Shown here one piece after another: positions 8,893-18,205 of a stretch of DNA of 64,000 nt. The position numbers were made by a program, and so were the translations under genes. The number at the start of each line of letters is the position of its first letter. Position 1 is the first letter of the stretch. The notes under the pieces were generated by a model, which ran no database searches, had not been told where the DNA came from, and worked only from the letters and a program-made list of their open reading frames with translations. Source of the stretch: Neokomagataea tanensis (GTDB taxonomy: Bacteria > Pseudomonadota > Alphaproteobacteria > Acetobacterales > Acetobacteraceae); contig NZ_CP032485.1 of NCBI RefSeq assembly GCF_006542335.1, forward strand, positions 1,622,501 to 1,686,500. Direction: 5' to 3'.

Positions 8893-10302
8893 TTAATTTG
8901 TGTTGCCAGTCGCGAGACCAGTGCCGCGGCTGTCGGTCAGGCCATGGCAAGATGTGCCGTCACATACGATGGCGTTTGCGCGGCCATTACCCTCAGGCAG
9001 TGTGCTTTGGCCGTTGGCAAAGGCCCGAGCAGCGGTGCCAACTGCGTCGGCGGCGCCGTTCTGGCCGGACCCTGCGATAACGGCCCGTAGCGTTTTACCG
9101 CCATGGAGAATGGCAGCAGGGAAGAGAGGCTGGGGTGTTTGCGCTGGGGAAGCGCCGAGAACAACGCCGGTGCTACCTGCAATGCGGCCTGTCCCGAAGA
9201 GGTTGTAATCAGACAATGTGCAGGCCACGGCTAGGCCAGAGCGATCTGTAATCGTGAATGCGGTTGACGCTGGGAGTGCAGGTAACGCCCCGCCGCCAGT
9301 GCGTCGATCATTCAGCAGGGTTTGAGCTGTGTCTGGGTCGTTGCTACCCGAGGCACGCCAGCCGGCAACGGCGGCTTGTGCAGAAGCACCTGTGACATAT
9401 TGAATTGCTGCGCCGAGTCCACCATCAGCTGGAGGGGCGGTAAATTCAGCCGACAAACCGTTAGCATTACTTGTTAATGCAGTGTTTTCGGTGGGGAGTG
9501 TTTGACGCATGTCTTCAGGGGTGAGAGCGCCGCCCGCGGATTGCGCTGCGGTGCTGAAGACTGTTGCCAGTGCTCCTGTGTAAAGATCACCTACGCCGGC
9601 CGTTTTCAAGCGCGTAAGGAAGCCTGCTAGGCGCGGCTGGATGAGCGTATCACCTGTTGCCAAGGGAGCGCCGTCGCGGCTGAAAAGTGCGCGGGCATTA
9701 TCGTCCGCGAATAATGCTGAGTGAACGGCTGTGATGTCACTCGCTAAAGTGTGGCTGACCGTGACGCCGTTATTGGCCAGCGTGATGGCTGGTGTCAGGA
9801 GATCACCGAAGTCAACACTGCCGTAGCCGTGATGCATAAGATAAAGACCGCGCAAGGTGGCAGGCGTGCCTGCGGGGCGGTCTTGTCCAGCATTTTGTTT
9901 CGTCGCGCGTGGTAGGAAAGCAAAGCTGCGGGCTGGGCTGCCGGGGCGCCAGACAAGACACGCTCCGCCGCCGCCCAGAGACGCGCGCGAGGGCAGAGTG
10001 ACGCTTAAAGCTGTTGCTGTTGCTACAGCGGCATCAACCGCGTTGCCGCCGCGTGCCAGAACGTCATGCCCTGTAAGGGCAGCTTGGGGCTCATCGCTCA
10101 CAACGGTACCGATTGGTCCCGTCAGGGCCGGGGTGCTTGTTTTCCCAAAGAGGCTATGCCCGATCGAACTCAGGGCAGGCGGGGTAGAGGGAAGGCTGGA
10201 ACATGCAGCTAGAGATATGAGGCTTGTCGCGCCTGCCAATAGGCGTGTGAGGCGGCTTGCGTTGCGGGGTAGTTCAGAAATCTGGTCTCGACGATGCGCC
10301 AC
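8893..10302 (-). CDS. gamma-glutamyltransferase-like lipoprotein
   Basis: A 469-residue member of the gamma-glutamyltranspeptidase (Ntn-hydrolase) superfamily. It has an N-terminal lipoprotein signal ending in a lipobox (SLAAC, Cys34), so it is expected in the outer membrane or periplasm. GGT landmarks: HDVLARGGNAVDAAVATATAL near residue 80, SLGGGGACLVW, and a later AFTITDRSGLAVACTLSDYN and FGTGRIAGSTG block that corresponds to the start of the small subunit. It is about 100 residues shorter than typical GGT. The nucleophile position of TTH in classical enzymes aligns with Ser346-Thr347-Ala348, so the catalytic Thr is apparently Ser and the following His is lost. Activity is therefore uncertain. 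No functional partner is nearby; fliP converges on it. Confidence 0.75.
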   Translation of the reverse strand: MAHRRDQISELPRNASRLTRLLAGATSLISLAACSSLPSTPPALSSIGHSLFGKTSTPALTGPIGTVVSDEPQAALTGHDVLARGGNAVDAAVATATALSVTLPSRASLGGGGACLVWRPGSPARSFAFLPRATKQNAGQDRPAGTPATLRGLYLMHHGYGSVDFGDLLTPAITLANNGVTVSHTLASDITAVHSALFADDNARALFSRDGAPLATGDTLIQPRLAGFLTRLKTAGVGDLYTGALATVFSTAAQSAGGALTPEDMRQTLPTENTALTSNANGLSAEFTAPPADGGLGAAIQYVTGASAQAAVAGWRASGSNDPDTAQTLLNDRRTGGGALPALPASTAFTITDRSGLAVACTLSDYNLFGTGRIAGSTGVVLGASPAQTPQPLFPAAILHGGKTLRAVIAGSGQNGAADAVGTAARAFANGQSTLPEGNGRANAIVCDGTSCHGLTDSRGTGLATGNTN

Positions 10303-10553
10303 CTAGCGTTACTCCGTACTGTCTGGGCCTCGGGTCAGGCAAACGAGTGGGCGCTTTTCGGCGAAGCCGCGCACCGCCACCTCAGGGTTTGAATCATTCA
10401 TAACGAGAATTGTGCAGTTATGGGAGGGGCAAGCTGCGCTTCTCTTGCAACGAACTGCTCTTTGCTCTCTTTGGAGCGTTGTATGGGCCTGAAGGTTGTG
10501 TGTTTCTCAGCATGGCCTACCATAAGGCTATGATTTGCGTTTGGAGTGTTGTT

Positions 10554-11318
10554 GTGAAGCGTTTCTCTAAGTTTTTGCGGGTTGTTACTGCTGTTTCATT
10601 GATAGGCGGTAGCGCGGTGGCTCACGCTGCTGACGGGGGTGCGGCAGGGCATTTTTCAGGTGAACAGCGGGCAGAAATCGTTGAAATATTGAGACAGGCA
10701 CTGAAAAACGATCCTTCCATCTTGGGGGATGCTCTTAAGTCCTTGCGTGAGCAAATGGCCGAGCAGCAACAAAACACGGCGCTCGATGCTGTTCGGCAGC
10801 ATTGGGCAGCTCTGCGCGATGCGCCTGATTATGCTGTGCGTGGTAATCCTAAAGGGGCTGTGACGGTCGTTGAGTTTCTTGATCCGCGTTGTTCATATTG
10901 CCGGGCCATGATTCCTGTCGTGGATAAATTTTTAGAGCGCCACAAAGATGTACGTTTGGTTGAACGTTTAGTGCCGGTTTTAGGTAAGGGTAGCGTGCTT
11001 GATACGCAGGTTATTCAGGCTGCAAGTTTGCAAGGGAAATACGCTGTCTTACGCCAAGCGCTTATGGGCGATACGGTCACACCGAGTGTGGAGCGTGTCC
11101 GTCAGGTTGCACAAGCAAATGGTGTTGATGCTGACCGTTTGATTAAAGACATGAGCTCACCGGCCGTTATTGCCGCTATTCGCTCTAATCTTGATCTAGC
11201 GCAGGCTATCGGTCTCGATGGTACCCCAACATTTGTATTCGGGACGGCTGTGATTGCGCCGGGCGCATTGAGCGATTTGCAAATGGATGCGAACCTAGAA
11301 AAAGCCAGACAAGGCTAA
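10554..11318 (+). CDS. DsbA-family periplasmic thiol-disulfide oxidoreductase
   Basis: A secreted thioredoxin-fold protein. I chose the GTG at 10554 (254 residues) because GGAG lies just ahead and a clean signal peptide follows, ending in VAHA before ADGG. The frame is open to 10410, but that stretch is not signal-like. The redox motif CSYC follows VVEFLDPR, as in DsbA/BdbD proteins, and the cis-proline loop reads LDGTPTFVFG near the C-terminus. An N-terminal helical segment with a glutamine run (about residues 35-80) matches the Com1/BdbD-type architecture. It probably makes or isomerises disulfides in exported proteins. It is a single gene with a terminator-like hairpin about 80 bases downstream. 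Confidence 0.85.
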   Translation: MKRFSKFLRVVTAVSLIGGSAVAHAADGGAAGHFSGEQRAEIVEILRQALKNDPSILGDALKSLREQMAEQQQNTALDAVRQHWAALRDAPDYAVRGNPKGAVTVVEFLDPRCSYCRAMIPVVDKFLERHKDVRLVERLVPVLGKGSVLDTQVIQAASLQGKYAVLRQALMGDTVTPSVERVRQVAQANGVDADRLIKDMSSPAVIAAIRSNLDLAQAIGLDGTPTFVFGTAVIAPGALSDLQMDANLEKARQG

Positions 11319-11395
11319 GAGGGTGAGAGCTAAATTTTATTAAAATTTAACAAAAACCAATAAGTTCCATTTTAATTAATATTTTATTTTGTTCT

Positions 11396-11440
11396 ATGGC
11401 TTCAGGTATAATTATGATATCTGAAGCCATTATTGTTTTT
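11396..11440 (+). terminator. hairpin with T-rich tail after the DsbA-like gene
   Basis: A perfect 10-bp inverted repeat, ATGGCTTCAG and CTGAAGCCAT, is separated by 15 AT-rich bases and followed by TATTGTTTTT. It lies about 78 bases after the DsbA-like stop and 44 bases before the EAL gene. A terminator is the simplest reading. A binding site for a dimeric regulator of the EAL gene is the alternative. Confidence 0.6.
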
Positions 11441-11483
11441 ATGTTTGGTTTTTTGTTGAGTTTATAAACAAGCGAAGAAAAAA

Positions 11484-13802
11484 TTGACTAGATTTCATGG
11501 TATGAATGTTTTTACAGGCTTGGAAATACCTAAAATAGCTTCAGAAAATTCTACCTACGAATATGATTCTCGTAACATAAAAGATTTAGCAATATTCTTT
11601 TACGCGTTTTCACATCTTTTTAGTGCATCGTTACTAATAGCATTTTTCCCGAAAACCATAGCCTACCAGAAATTTCTTTGTTTTCTACCGATATACGGCG
11701 TTGTCTTATTCTTCTTATCAGTCTGTTTGAATGAGAAAAGAATCATTTTCTCAGCAAAAATACGCGGTAGTGTCATACATGCGGCAAACGTAGCATTAGG
11801 ATTATTTTGGGTTCCCATAGCGATAGAATCATTATGTTATCTAAGTTTTTTTATCAAAAATATACTTATATTTGATCTATTTATTATAGTTGTTGGTCAG
11901 GTATTTCTCTCATTAATAAATAAACATACGTATATGTTTTTCGTTTCTTTTATATTTTCGCTAATAGTTATTGTTAATTTCAATAAAATAATTCCATACT
12001 CAATGGTATTATATATTTCCTTCTTAATTATAGTGGCATTTCTTGTATGCATATGCACATCGAATATGTTGAAGATTGTTATTGGTAATTTTAGAAAGTA
12101 TGAAAATAAAGCGCATATAATATCTGTTATATCAAATATTCACGTAAGCGATGAAAATTATTGGCAGTGGGAGACAAATGACCAACACGTTTTAGTGCGG
12201 ATGGTGAAGGGTATATCCGCTAAAAATATTATAGAAGAAGAACGTGTATCCGGTGTAAAGCTGCAAGATATTTTAGAAATAAATACAGAAAAAGGTCTTT
12301 CCGGCAAAACATCAGGTGAGCATTTGCTGCAATGTATGGAACGTCGTTTGGCGTTTAGAGACTTGGATGTGGCATTGAATTCAGGAGGGCCTCTCGCCTG
12401 GGTTCAGATGACAGGGCGGCCTGTTTATAAAAACGGTACTTTTATTGGGTATTCAGGAGTGGGGCGAGATGTCCCCAAGGGGCGCTCTCTAGAAAAAGTC
12501 TGGGGGCAGCAATCACGTGTGGATCGTAATACAGGCTTGCCCAATCGCCTTGCGATTGTTGAGCACCTCCAGCATTTATTGTTTGAGAGGTCTCTAAGCG
12601 CCGAAGATATCGTTGTGTGCATGGTTTCTTTGCCACCGAATACAGACGCGAAAAACGAGCTTATAAAAAGTGCGTTTTTGCGCGATGCCGCTATGCGGTT
12701 GATGCGCGGGGAAGAGTGTCTGTATGTTGGACGTTACAATGCGAATGATTTGGCCGTACTCGTCGTACGAAACAGATTATCGGATTGTTTTGATCGTCTT
12801 GCTGTTGAAGCAATGATACATCGTTTTTGCACTGCGTTGGCCGATGATATGATATTTACCGACGCGCACAAGAAAGTTGCTTCCCCGAAAATAGGGGCTG
12901 TTTTGTCGACTGCGAATAATCAACGGGCAGATATTTTGTTGGACGCAGCAGAGACGGTACTGCGAGATGTAGAGCGGTTTGAAAATACCGCATTTTTTAT
13001 CGTTGATAAAATTATTACCTACGGAGGAGAGCGCCCATTCCGGCTATCGGATGATGTGCGTGAAGCCGTTGAAAAGCGCGAATTTAATTTGGTTTTCCAG
13101 CCTATACTACATGCGCAGACAGGGCGCATCGTCGGTTGCGAGGCCCTTTCACGTTGGCGCGGTTCTGTAAGCGGCCAGACATCAATGCAAAATGTTATTG
13201 CGCTGATTGAAGAGAATGGCCAAAGCGAGACATTCGACTATTGGGTGCTGGAAAAAGCCTGCCAAGCCGCCTCCCGTTGGCCGCAAGATATGTGGGTTTC
13301 CGTAAATATGGCAGCAATGCATTTTTCGGTGCCTCAAATGGCGGAGCGTGTTTTGGAGATTGTTCACCGTTCCGGCGTACGGCCTAATCAATTACAAATC
13401 GAAATTACAGAGACTTTTGCTTTGGAAGTTGGGCCACAAGTCTCTCACTCTTTAATGCTTTTGGACCGAGCAGGGATTAAACTCGCTTTGGATGACTTTG
13501 GTACGGGATATTCTTCTGCGAATTATTTACGAATGTATCCGTTCACAAAAATAAAAGTCGATGCGGGAATTATCCAAGACGTATTGTACAATGCAAAAAG
13601 CAAAGGTGTTTTGCGGTCTATATTGGAGTTATCGGTTGATTTGGGCTTGGTGGTGACGGCAGAAGGAGTTTCTTCCGCAGAGCATTACCGGTTTTTAAGG
13701 GACTGTGGCTGCACGGAGGTGCAGGGTTTTTACTTGGGGCGACCGATGCCCGAGAAGCAGTTAGATTGGACGTTGTCAGTGTTGCAGGAACATCTTCATT
13801 AA
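11484..13802 (+). CDS. membrane-bound EAL-domain c-di-GMP phosphodiesterase with degenerate GGDEF
   Basis: A 772-residue signalling protein. About residues 25-200 hold several hydrophobic segments (a membrane input domain). A PAS-like stretch follows, with WQWETNDQHVLVRMV and a YSGVGRDVPKG end, then a GGDEF-like domain opening with DRNTGLPNRLAIVEHL. The signature GGDEF itself is replaced by NANDL, so cyclase activity is unlikely. The C-terminal EAL domain looks catalytic: E553 in CEALSRW, VSVNMAA, QIEITET, LDDFGTGYSS, KIKVDAG, TAEGV and VQGFYLGRP are all present. It therefore probably degrades c-di-GMP and favours motility. The start is TTG 11484 (after GAAGAA) or ATG 11502. The N-terminal third is much richer in AT than the EAL part. 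folP starts 1 base after the stop. Confidence 0.88.
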   Translation: MTRFHGMNVFTGLEIPKIASENSTYEYDSRNIKDLAIFFYAFSHLFSASLLIAFFPKTIAYQKFLCFLPIYGVVLFFLSVCLNEKRIIFSAKIRGSVIHAANVALGLFWVPIAIESLCYLSFFIKNILIFDLFIIVVGQVFLSLINKHTYMFFVSFIFSLIVIVNFNKIIPYSMVLYISFLIIVAFLVCICTSNMLKIVIGNFRKYENKAHIISVISNIHVSDENYWQWETNDQHVLVRMVKGISAKNIIEEERVSGVKLQDILEINTEKGLSGKTSGEHLLQCMERRLAFRDLDVALNSGGPLAWVQMTGRPVYKNGTFIGYSGVGRDVPKGRSLEKVWGQQSRVDRNTGLPNRLAIVEHLQHLLFERSLSAEDIVVCMVSLPPNTDAKNELIKSAFLRDAAMRLMRGEECLYVGRYNANDLAVLVVRNRLSDCFDRLAVEAMIHRFCTALADDMIFTDAHKKVASPKIGAVLSTANNQRADILLDAAETVLRDVERFENTAFFIVDKIITYGGERPFRLSDDVREAVEKREFNLVFQPILHAQTGRIVGCEALSRWRGSVSGQTSMQNVIALIEENGQSETFDYWVLEKACQAASRWPQDMWVSVNMAAMHFSVPQMAERVLEIVHRSGVRPNQLQIEITETFALEVGPQVSHSLMLLDRAGIKLALDDFGTGYSSANYLRMYPFTKIKVDAGIIQDVLYNAKSKGVLRSILELSVDLGLVVTAEGVSSAEHYRFLRDCGCTEVQGFYLGRPMPEKQLDWTLSVLQEHLH

Positions 13803-13803
13803 A

Positions 13804-14616
13804 ATGGAATGGAACGATATTTTGTCGGCGGGTGGGACGCCGATTTTAATGGGTATCGTTAACGTTACACAGGATTCCTTTTCGGATGGTGGGCGTTTTT
13901 TCGATCCGCAAGCTGCAATATTGCATGGCCAAGAACTCCTAAGGGCGGGGGCCAGAATTATAGACGTCGGTGCAGAATCGACCCGGCCAGGCTACCAAGC
14001 AGTGGATGCTGTTCAAGAATGGCAGAGGCTGGCACCCGTCCTAGAGGGGCTAGCCAATAAGGACGCCCTACTATCCGTCGATACCATGAAGGCTGATGTG
14101 GCGCATCATGCCCTGCAAAATGGTGCGGCGATTGTAAATGATGTCTGGGGTTTGCAGCGTGACCCTGAAATGGCCAAGGTCGTGGCTGAGCACAACGCGC
14201 TGCTCGTTGCGATGCATAACCGGGCCGACGTTGATGAGGCGTTGAACCTCAAGGCCGATTGGAAGCGCTTTTTTGATAAGACGCTGGATATCGCGCAAAA
14301 CGCCGGTATTCCCCTGTCGCGGATAGCGTTGGATCCCGGCGTTGGGTTTGGTAAAACGCAAACGCAAAACATTCAGGCTGTGCGTGAGTTGGGTATTTTA
14401 AAAGAAGAATACGGGTTGCCGGTCCTTTTGGGGTTGTCGCGTAAATCTGTGTTGGGCTGGATCACCGGGCAACCGGCTACTGCGAGGCTTGCGGCAACGA
14501 TTGCAGCTAATATACGCGGTATGAATAACGGTGCAGCCATATTGAGAGTACATGATGTGCAGGAGCACATTGACGCCTTGAAAGTTTGGGCTGCAATGGA
14601 TGGCAAGTATGATTGA
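13804..14616 (+). CDS. folP: dihydropteroate synthase
   Basis: FolP condenses para-aminobenzoate with 6-hydroxymethyl-dihydropterin pyrophosphate in folate synthesis and is the sulfonamide target. The 270-residue product has IMGIVNVTQDSFSDGG at residues 16-31, where most enzymes have NVTPDSFSDGG. It also has GAESTRPG, LSVDT, IVNDVWG, ALDPGVGFGKT and GLSRKS, all family motifs. It follows the EAL gene by one base and overlaps folB-folK by 17 bases, so the folate genes are at least translationally coupled. Gln in place of Pro in the NVTPDSF motif is a small deviation. Confidence 0.95.
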   Translation: MEWNDILSAGGTPILMGIVNVTQDSFSDGGRFFDPQAAILHGQELLRAGARIIDVGAESTRPGYQAVDAVQEWQRLAPVLEGLANKDALLSVDTMKADVAHHALQNGAAIVNDVWGLQRDPEMAKVVAEHNALLVAMHNRADVDEALNLKADWKRFFDKTLDIAQNAGIPLSRIALDPGVGFGKTQTQNIQAVRELGILKEEYGLPVLLGLSRKSVLGWITGQPATARLAATIAANIRGMNNGAAILRVHDVQEHIDALKVWAAMDGKYD

Positions 14617-15466
14617 ACCCCCTCTGACCTGCGTAGAAGTACGGGACCTCTGTCTTTTTGGGTATCACGGGGTTTTGCCGGAGGAAAATCGTCTAGGGCA
14701 GCGTTTCGTTGTCGACATTGCGATTAAGGCCGACTTGTCACAGGCGCAAAGAAACGACTCTTACAGCGATGCTGTTTGCTATGGCAGTCTGTGCGATATC
14801 GCTTCTGCTGTGGTGACCGGACCTCCTCTCGCTCTTATTGAGACGGTGGCGGCCCGGATCGCGGAAACGATATTAGAGCGTTTTGCGGCGGTGGAGTGGG
14901 TGAGGGTCTGTGTGCGCAAGCCTTCCGTGCCGGTAACTTACGCTCTGAGTGAAACATCGGCCACTGTAGAGCATGTACGTCATTACGAGGTGGCATTTTC
15001 GCTAGGGGCAAATTTGGGCGAGCGCGAGGCGACATTGAGCGCTGCTGTGGACTGGCTGTCTGTAGCGGAGGGGCTTGAGATTCTGGCAGTTTCCTCTCTG
15101 TTTGATAGTGCTCCGTGGGGTGGAGTTGATCAACCGGGCTTCGTAAACCTGTGTGTGACAGGAAGAACGACGTTACGGCCGCATGCTCTGCTGCGTTTGT
15201 GCAAGGAGACTGAGCGTGCTTTAGGGCGCCAAACAGGACGACGCTGGGGGGAGAGGGCGGTTGACATCGACATACTCTATTATGGAGATTTGGAGATGGA
15301 GGATCGTGTGTTGACGTTGCCGCATAAGCACATGTTTGAGCGGGCCTTTGTTTTGGAACCGTTGGCGGAAATAGTTCCTGAGCGTCTGATGAGTGGACGT
15401 AGCGTTAAGGACGCGCTAGCAGTCCTGTCTCGCTCCCCAGAGGATGTTGTGCGCCGTAAGGTGTAA
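14600..15466 (+). CDS. folK: bifunctional dihydroneopterin aldolase / HPPK (FolB-FolK fusion)
   Basis: One 288-residue polypeptide carries two consecutive steps of folate synthesis. Residues 1-120 are a dihydroneopterin aldolase: VRDLCLFGYHGVLPEE, then a YSDAVCYGSLCD region and VRVCVRKPSVPV. From about residue 128 a 6-hydroxymethyl-dihydropterin pyrophosphokinase begins: VAFSLGANLGERE, SSLFDSAPWGGVDQPGFVNLCV, and RWGERAVDIDILYYGD with its metal-binding DID motif, then LPHKHMFERAFVLEPL. Both active sites look complete. The start is ATG 14600, or ATG 14609, both inside the end of folP. FolP uses the product of the second domain, matching the gene order. Confidence 0.93.
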   Translation: MASMIEPPLTCVEVRDLCLFGYHGVLPEENRLGQRFVVDIAIKADLSQAQRNDSYSDAVCYGSLCDIASAVVTGPPLALIETVAARIAETILERFAAVEWVRVCVRKPSVPVTYALSETSATVEHVRHYEVAFSLGANLGEREATLSAAVDWLSVAEGLEILAVSSLFDSAPWGGVDQPGFVNLCVTGRTTLRPHALLRLCKETERALGRQTGRRWGERAVDIDILYYGDLEMEDRVLTLPHKHMFERAFVLEPLAEIVPERLMSGRSVKDALAVLSRSPEDVVRRKV

Positions 15467-15546
15467 TCTCTCACTGGGGCTTTTCTTTTTTGCTTTCCGC
15501 ATTCGGCTTTTTAAAAGCGCTGTGGAGATGGAGCCTGTAGCACGAC

Positions 15547-16185
15547 ATGACTGATCCAAAGCCCGTCGACTCTCTTTCTGTTCAGGAAGATCTTCGCCCG
15601 CTGGATGCGTTGTGTTGTCCAGAAGATGCCAAATCACGCATAGCGGGTGCTGTGCGGACAATTTTGGATGCTCTTGGCGAAGACACATCGCGCGAAGGGC
15701 TGCGTGATACGCCCCGCCGTGTGGCTGAAATGTACTTAGAGGTGTTCGGCGGTCTGTACGAAGACCCAAGAGAGCACTTGAAAACACAATTCTCAGCGGA
15801 TCGCCACAAAGGGGCGGTTATCGTGAAAGATATTCGTTTTCATTCGATGTGTGAGCATCATCTTTTACCGGTCGTCGGACGGGCGCATGTAGCATATCTG
15901 CCGGATGGCGGCCGCTTGACTGGCCTAAGTAAGCTTGCACGGGTTGTAGAAGGGTTTGCGCGCCGCCCACAGTTGCAGGAGCGCCTGACGGATCAAATCG
16001 CGCAGGGTTTGGAAGATATTCTGCGCCCTGCAGCTGTTTTGGTTGTTCTGGAAGCTGAGCATATGTGCATGAGCATGCGCGGGGTGCGGGCGCCCGGATC
16101 ATCAACTGTGACGACGGTAGCGCGCGGTGTATGGGCAGATGACCATGCCGCCCGACAAGAGATTTTGTCTCTCCTGCGGGGCTAA
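15547..16185 (+). CDS. folE: GTP cyclohydrolase I
   Basis: FolE converts GTP to dihydroneopterin triphosphate, the entry step of folate synthesis and also of queuosine (via QueD). The 212-residue protein has [10 protein letters not shown] at about residue 55, the zinc/active-site stretch [45 protein letters not shown], and [17 protein letters not shown] with the second zinc Cys. Length is normal for type I enzymes. It lies 80 bases after folB-folK on the same strand, and queD converges on it with only 7 bases between stops. It therefore stands at the meeting point of the two pathways that need its product. Confidence 0.96.
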   Translation: MTDPKPVDSLSVQEDLRPLDALCCPEDAKSRIAGAVRTILDALGEDTSREGLRDTPRRVAEMYLEVFGGLYEDPREHLKTQFSADRHKGAVIVKDIRFHSMCEHHLLPVVGRAHVAYLPDGGRLTGLSKLARVVEGFARRPQLQERLTDQIAQGLEDILRPAAVLVVLEAEHMCMSMRGVRAPGSSTVTTVARGVWADDHAARQEILSLLRG

Positions 16186-16192
16186 AGCCTTT

Positions 16193-16747
16193 TCACAGAT
16201 CGGAGATTGTAAGGTCTGCGCGGTGCCACCAGCATTGCGCAGCCGGCCGACCAGATGTTGGTAAAAAAGCATCGGGGGAGCCATCAAGCCGCACTGTATT
16301 GGTTGGCGTTTCCTGCAATTCTATTCCTAGAGCGCATAGTTTTCCGCCATCAGCCGCCAAGAAAGCGTTTAATTTGGCGAGCAGGAGTGCGGCCATGAGT
16401 TCAGTGGTTGGATCCCCCGGCGTGACGATAATACGCTTCGCTCTTTCGGGTTCATTCGTCTGAAACCAGTTCAAGAGTGGATCTTGCTCTGAGAGTTGTA
16501 AGGCATGATCGACAATATTGTCGATAAAGTTGTGCCAACGTGTTTTGGCCTCGGCAAAGGGTACGATGACGTTTTGCTGGCCGTCCAGTCGTGCTGGCTG
16601 CATCGCTTTTAAGCGGATGGTCACGTACTCATTATGGCCATGAACCATCGCGCAGCGCTCACTGCTACCTGAGATGAGACGGTGGCCCATACTAAAACGC
16701 CGGGTAAAGACGAGTTCCGTTTCGGGGAGGTTGGGATTTGATGTCAT
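16193..16747 (-). CDS. queD: 6-carboxytetrahydropterin synthase (QueD/PTPS family)
   Basis: QueD turns dihydroneopterin triphosphate into 6-carboxytetrahydropterin for queuosine. I chose ATG 16747 (184 residues), which overlaps the queC stop by 4 bases; an upstream in-frame start at 16804 lies inside queC. The zinc-binding histidines are in GHRL and the HGH of CAMVHGHN, where the Cys is the expected catalytic residue. The late ELQETPTN supplies the conserved Glu. The protein is longer than the roughly 120-residue QueD of E. coli, with an insertion in the middle and a tail, as in alphaproteobacterial PTPS homologues. It is the last gene of queE-queC-queD. Confidence 0.88.
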   Translation of the reverse strand: MTSNPNLPETELVFTRRFSMGHRLISGSSERCAMVHGHNEYVTIRLKAMQPARLDGQQNVIVPFAEAKTRWHNFIDNIVDHALQLSEQDPLLNWFQTNEPERAKRIIVTPGDPTTELMAALLLAKLNAFLAADGGKLCALGIELQETPTNTVRLDGSPDAFLPTSGRPAAQCWWHRADLTISDL

Positions 16748-17457
16748 ACAGTCGTCTCCCGATATTGCTGCCACCCTTCTGCGCGTAGGTCGCAGGCAGG
16801 GCACTCACCGCAGCCAAAACCCCAAGCGTGGTGATGGTCACGGTCGCCCTTATAACACGAATGACTTTCCGTATTAATGAGTTCTACGAGCGCATTACCG
16901 CCGAGCGTTTCCGTAAGTGACCACGTTTGCGCTTTGTTAATCCACATCAGCGGAGTATGCAGGACGAAGCGCTGCTCCATTCCGAGGTTAAGTGCGACTT
17001 GTAGCGCCTTGATGGTGTCATCCCTGCAGTCCGGATAGCCGGAATAGTCTGTCTCGCAGACGCCAGTGACAATATGCTTTATACTGCGCCGATAAGCTAA
17101 AGCAGCTGCGTAAGTAAGAAACAGCAGATTACGCCCTGGTACGAAAGTATTGGGTAGCCCGCTTTCCGTCATGGAGATTTCCGCTTCCCGGGTGAGGGCT
17201 GTGTCGGAGAGCGTTCCCAATGACCGCAGGTCCAACATATGGTCTGCGCCAAGCCGGTCTTTCCACTCGGGCTTCAAAGACGCCATCTGCTCGCGCAGCG
17301 TCTCACGGCAGCTCAGCTCAACGGAGTGGCGTTGGCCGTAGTCAAATCCCATCGTCTCGACACGTTTGTAATGCGTAAGTGCCCAAGCGAGGCAAGTGGC
17401 TGAATCTTGGCCGCCTGAGAAAAGGACGAGCGCGCTTTCGTTGGCATGTACCGTCAT
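16744..17457 (-). CDS. queC: 7-cyano-7-deazaguanine synthase QueC
   Basis: QueC is an ATP-dependent amidotransferase-like enzyme that makes preQ0 from 7-carboxy-7-deazaguanine. The 237-residue protein has the PP-loop motif [16 protein letters not shown] near residue 12, the [18 protein letters not shown] region, a [15 protein letters not shown] motif, and the zinc-binding CYKGDR...[11 protein letters not shown] cysteines at the C-terminus. All expected cysteines are there. It overlaps both queE (4 bases) and queD (4 bases), so the three make a tight operon. Length is normal. Confidence 0.96.
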   Translation of the reverse strand: MTVHANESALVLFSGGQDSATCLAWALTHYKRVETMGFDYGQRHSVELSCRETLREQMASLKPEWKDRLGADHMLDLRSLGTLSDTALTREAEISMTESGLPNTFVPGRNLLFLTYAAALAYRRSIKHIVTGVCETDYSGYPDCRDDTIKALQVALNLGMEQRFVLHTPLMWINKAQTWSLTETLGGNALVELINTESHSCYKGDRDHHHAWGFGCGECPACDLRAEGWQQYRETTV

Positions 17458-18095
17458 GGGATGTCGATCATTTTATGGGTTTGAAGGGAGAGGCGCCACT
17501 TTGGGTGAGCACGGCAATAGGCAACGGCAGCCTGTGTGTTGGCTATGCGGTCTGGCCCGTCCATTGGCTGAAGCCAGAAATGCTTAAAGTCGAACGATTC
17601 GAACTGTTGAGGTGTGAGCTCAGTTTGCGGAAACACCAATTTCAGTTCTGCGCCGGATTGTTGGACGACAGGGGCGTCTGCCTTCGGGCTTACGCATATC
17701 CAATCGACGCCGGGCGGGGCAGGTAGCGTGCCGTTTGTTTCAACGGCGATTTCGAACCCAGCGCGATGCATGGCATCGATCAAACTGTTATCAAGCTGGA
17801 GCAGCGGTTCTCCCCCCGTAAAAACAACGTAGCGTTGCCCACTGGTGTCAGCCTCGGCAGACCAGCAATGAGTAATGGTTTCAGCCAAGGCTTGGGCTGT
17901 CGGGAATTTTCCGCCACCGTCACCATTCGTGCCAATAAAGTCAGTGTCGCAAAAACGGCATGTTGCCGTTGCACGATCAACTTCGCGTCCTGACCATAAG
18001 TTGCAGCCAGCAAAGCGGCAGAAGACAGCAGCGCGCCCGGTTTGAGCGCCTTCGCCTTGAAGGGTGAGAAACATTTCTTTTACGGTGTAAGCCAT
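17454..18095 (-). CDS. queE: 7-carboxy-7-deazaguanine synthase QueE (radical SAM)
   Basis: QueE is a radical SAM enzyme that contracts the ring of 6-carboxytetrahydropterin to 7-carboxy-7-deazaguanine. The start at ATG 18095 (213 residues) opens directly on the family's [19 protein letters not shown]. The alternative TTG at 18131 adds 12 poorly family-like residues. The iron-sulfur cysteines are in [19 protein letters not shown], a CX14CX2C arrangement known for one QueE subgroup and different from the canonical CX3CX2[11 protein letters not shown] glycine-rich motif for SAM binding follows. It is the first gene of queE-queC-queD. I saw no preQ1 riboswitch in the short upstream region. Confidence 0.94.
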   Translation of the reverse strand: MAYTVKEMFLTLQGEGAQTGRAAVFCRFAGCNLWSGREVDRATATCRFCDTDFIGTNGDGGGKFPTAQALAETITHCWSAEADTSGQRYVVFTGGEPLLQLDNSLIDAMHRAGFEIAVETNGTLPAPPGVDWICVSPKADAPVVQQSGAELKLVFPQTELTPQQFESFDFKHFWLQPMDGPDRIANTQAAVAYCRAHPKWRLSLQTHKMIDIP

Positions 18096-18205
18096 GGAAA
18101 TGGGTGTCAACGAGCTCGGCGCAGGATGCAAGAAAAAAGATCACGAAATGTGAAGTTGGCTGATCCGGGGGTATACCAGAAGATGTATCGTGCTAGGGAC
18201 TACGC

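Noticed and set aside
18096..18205. preQ1 riboswitch before queE
   Set aside because: The region between queE and the exporter is short and I saw no pseudoknot-like preQ1 aptamer pattern.
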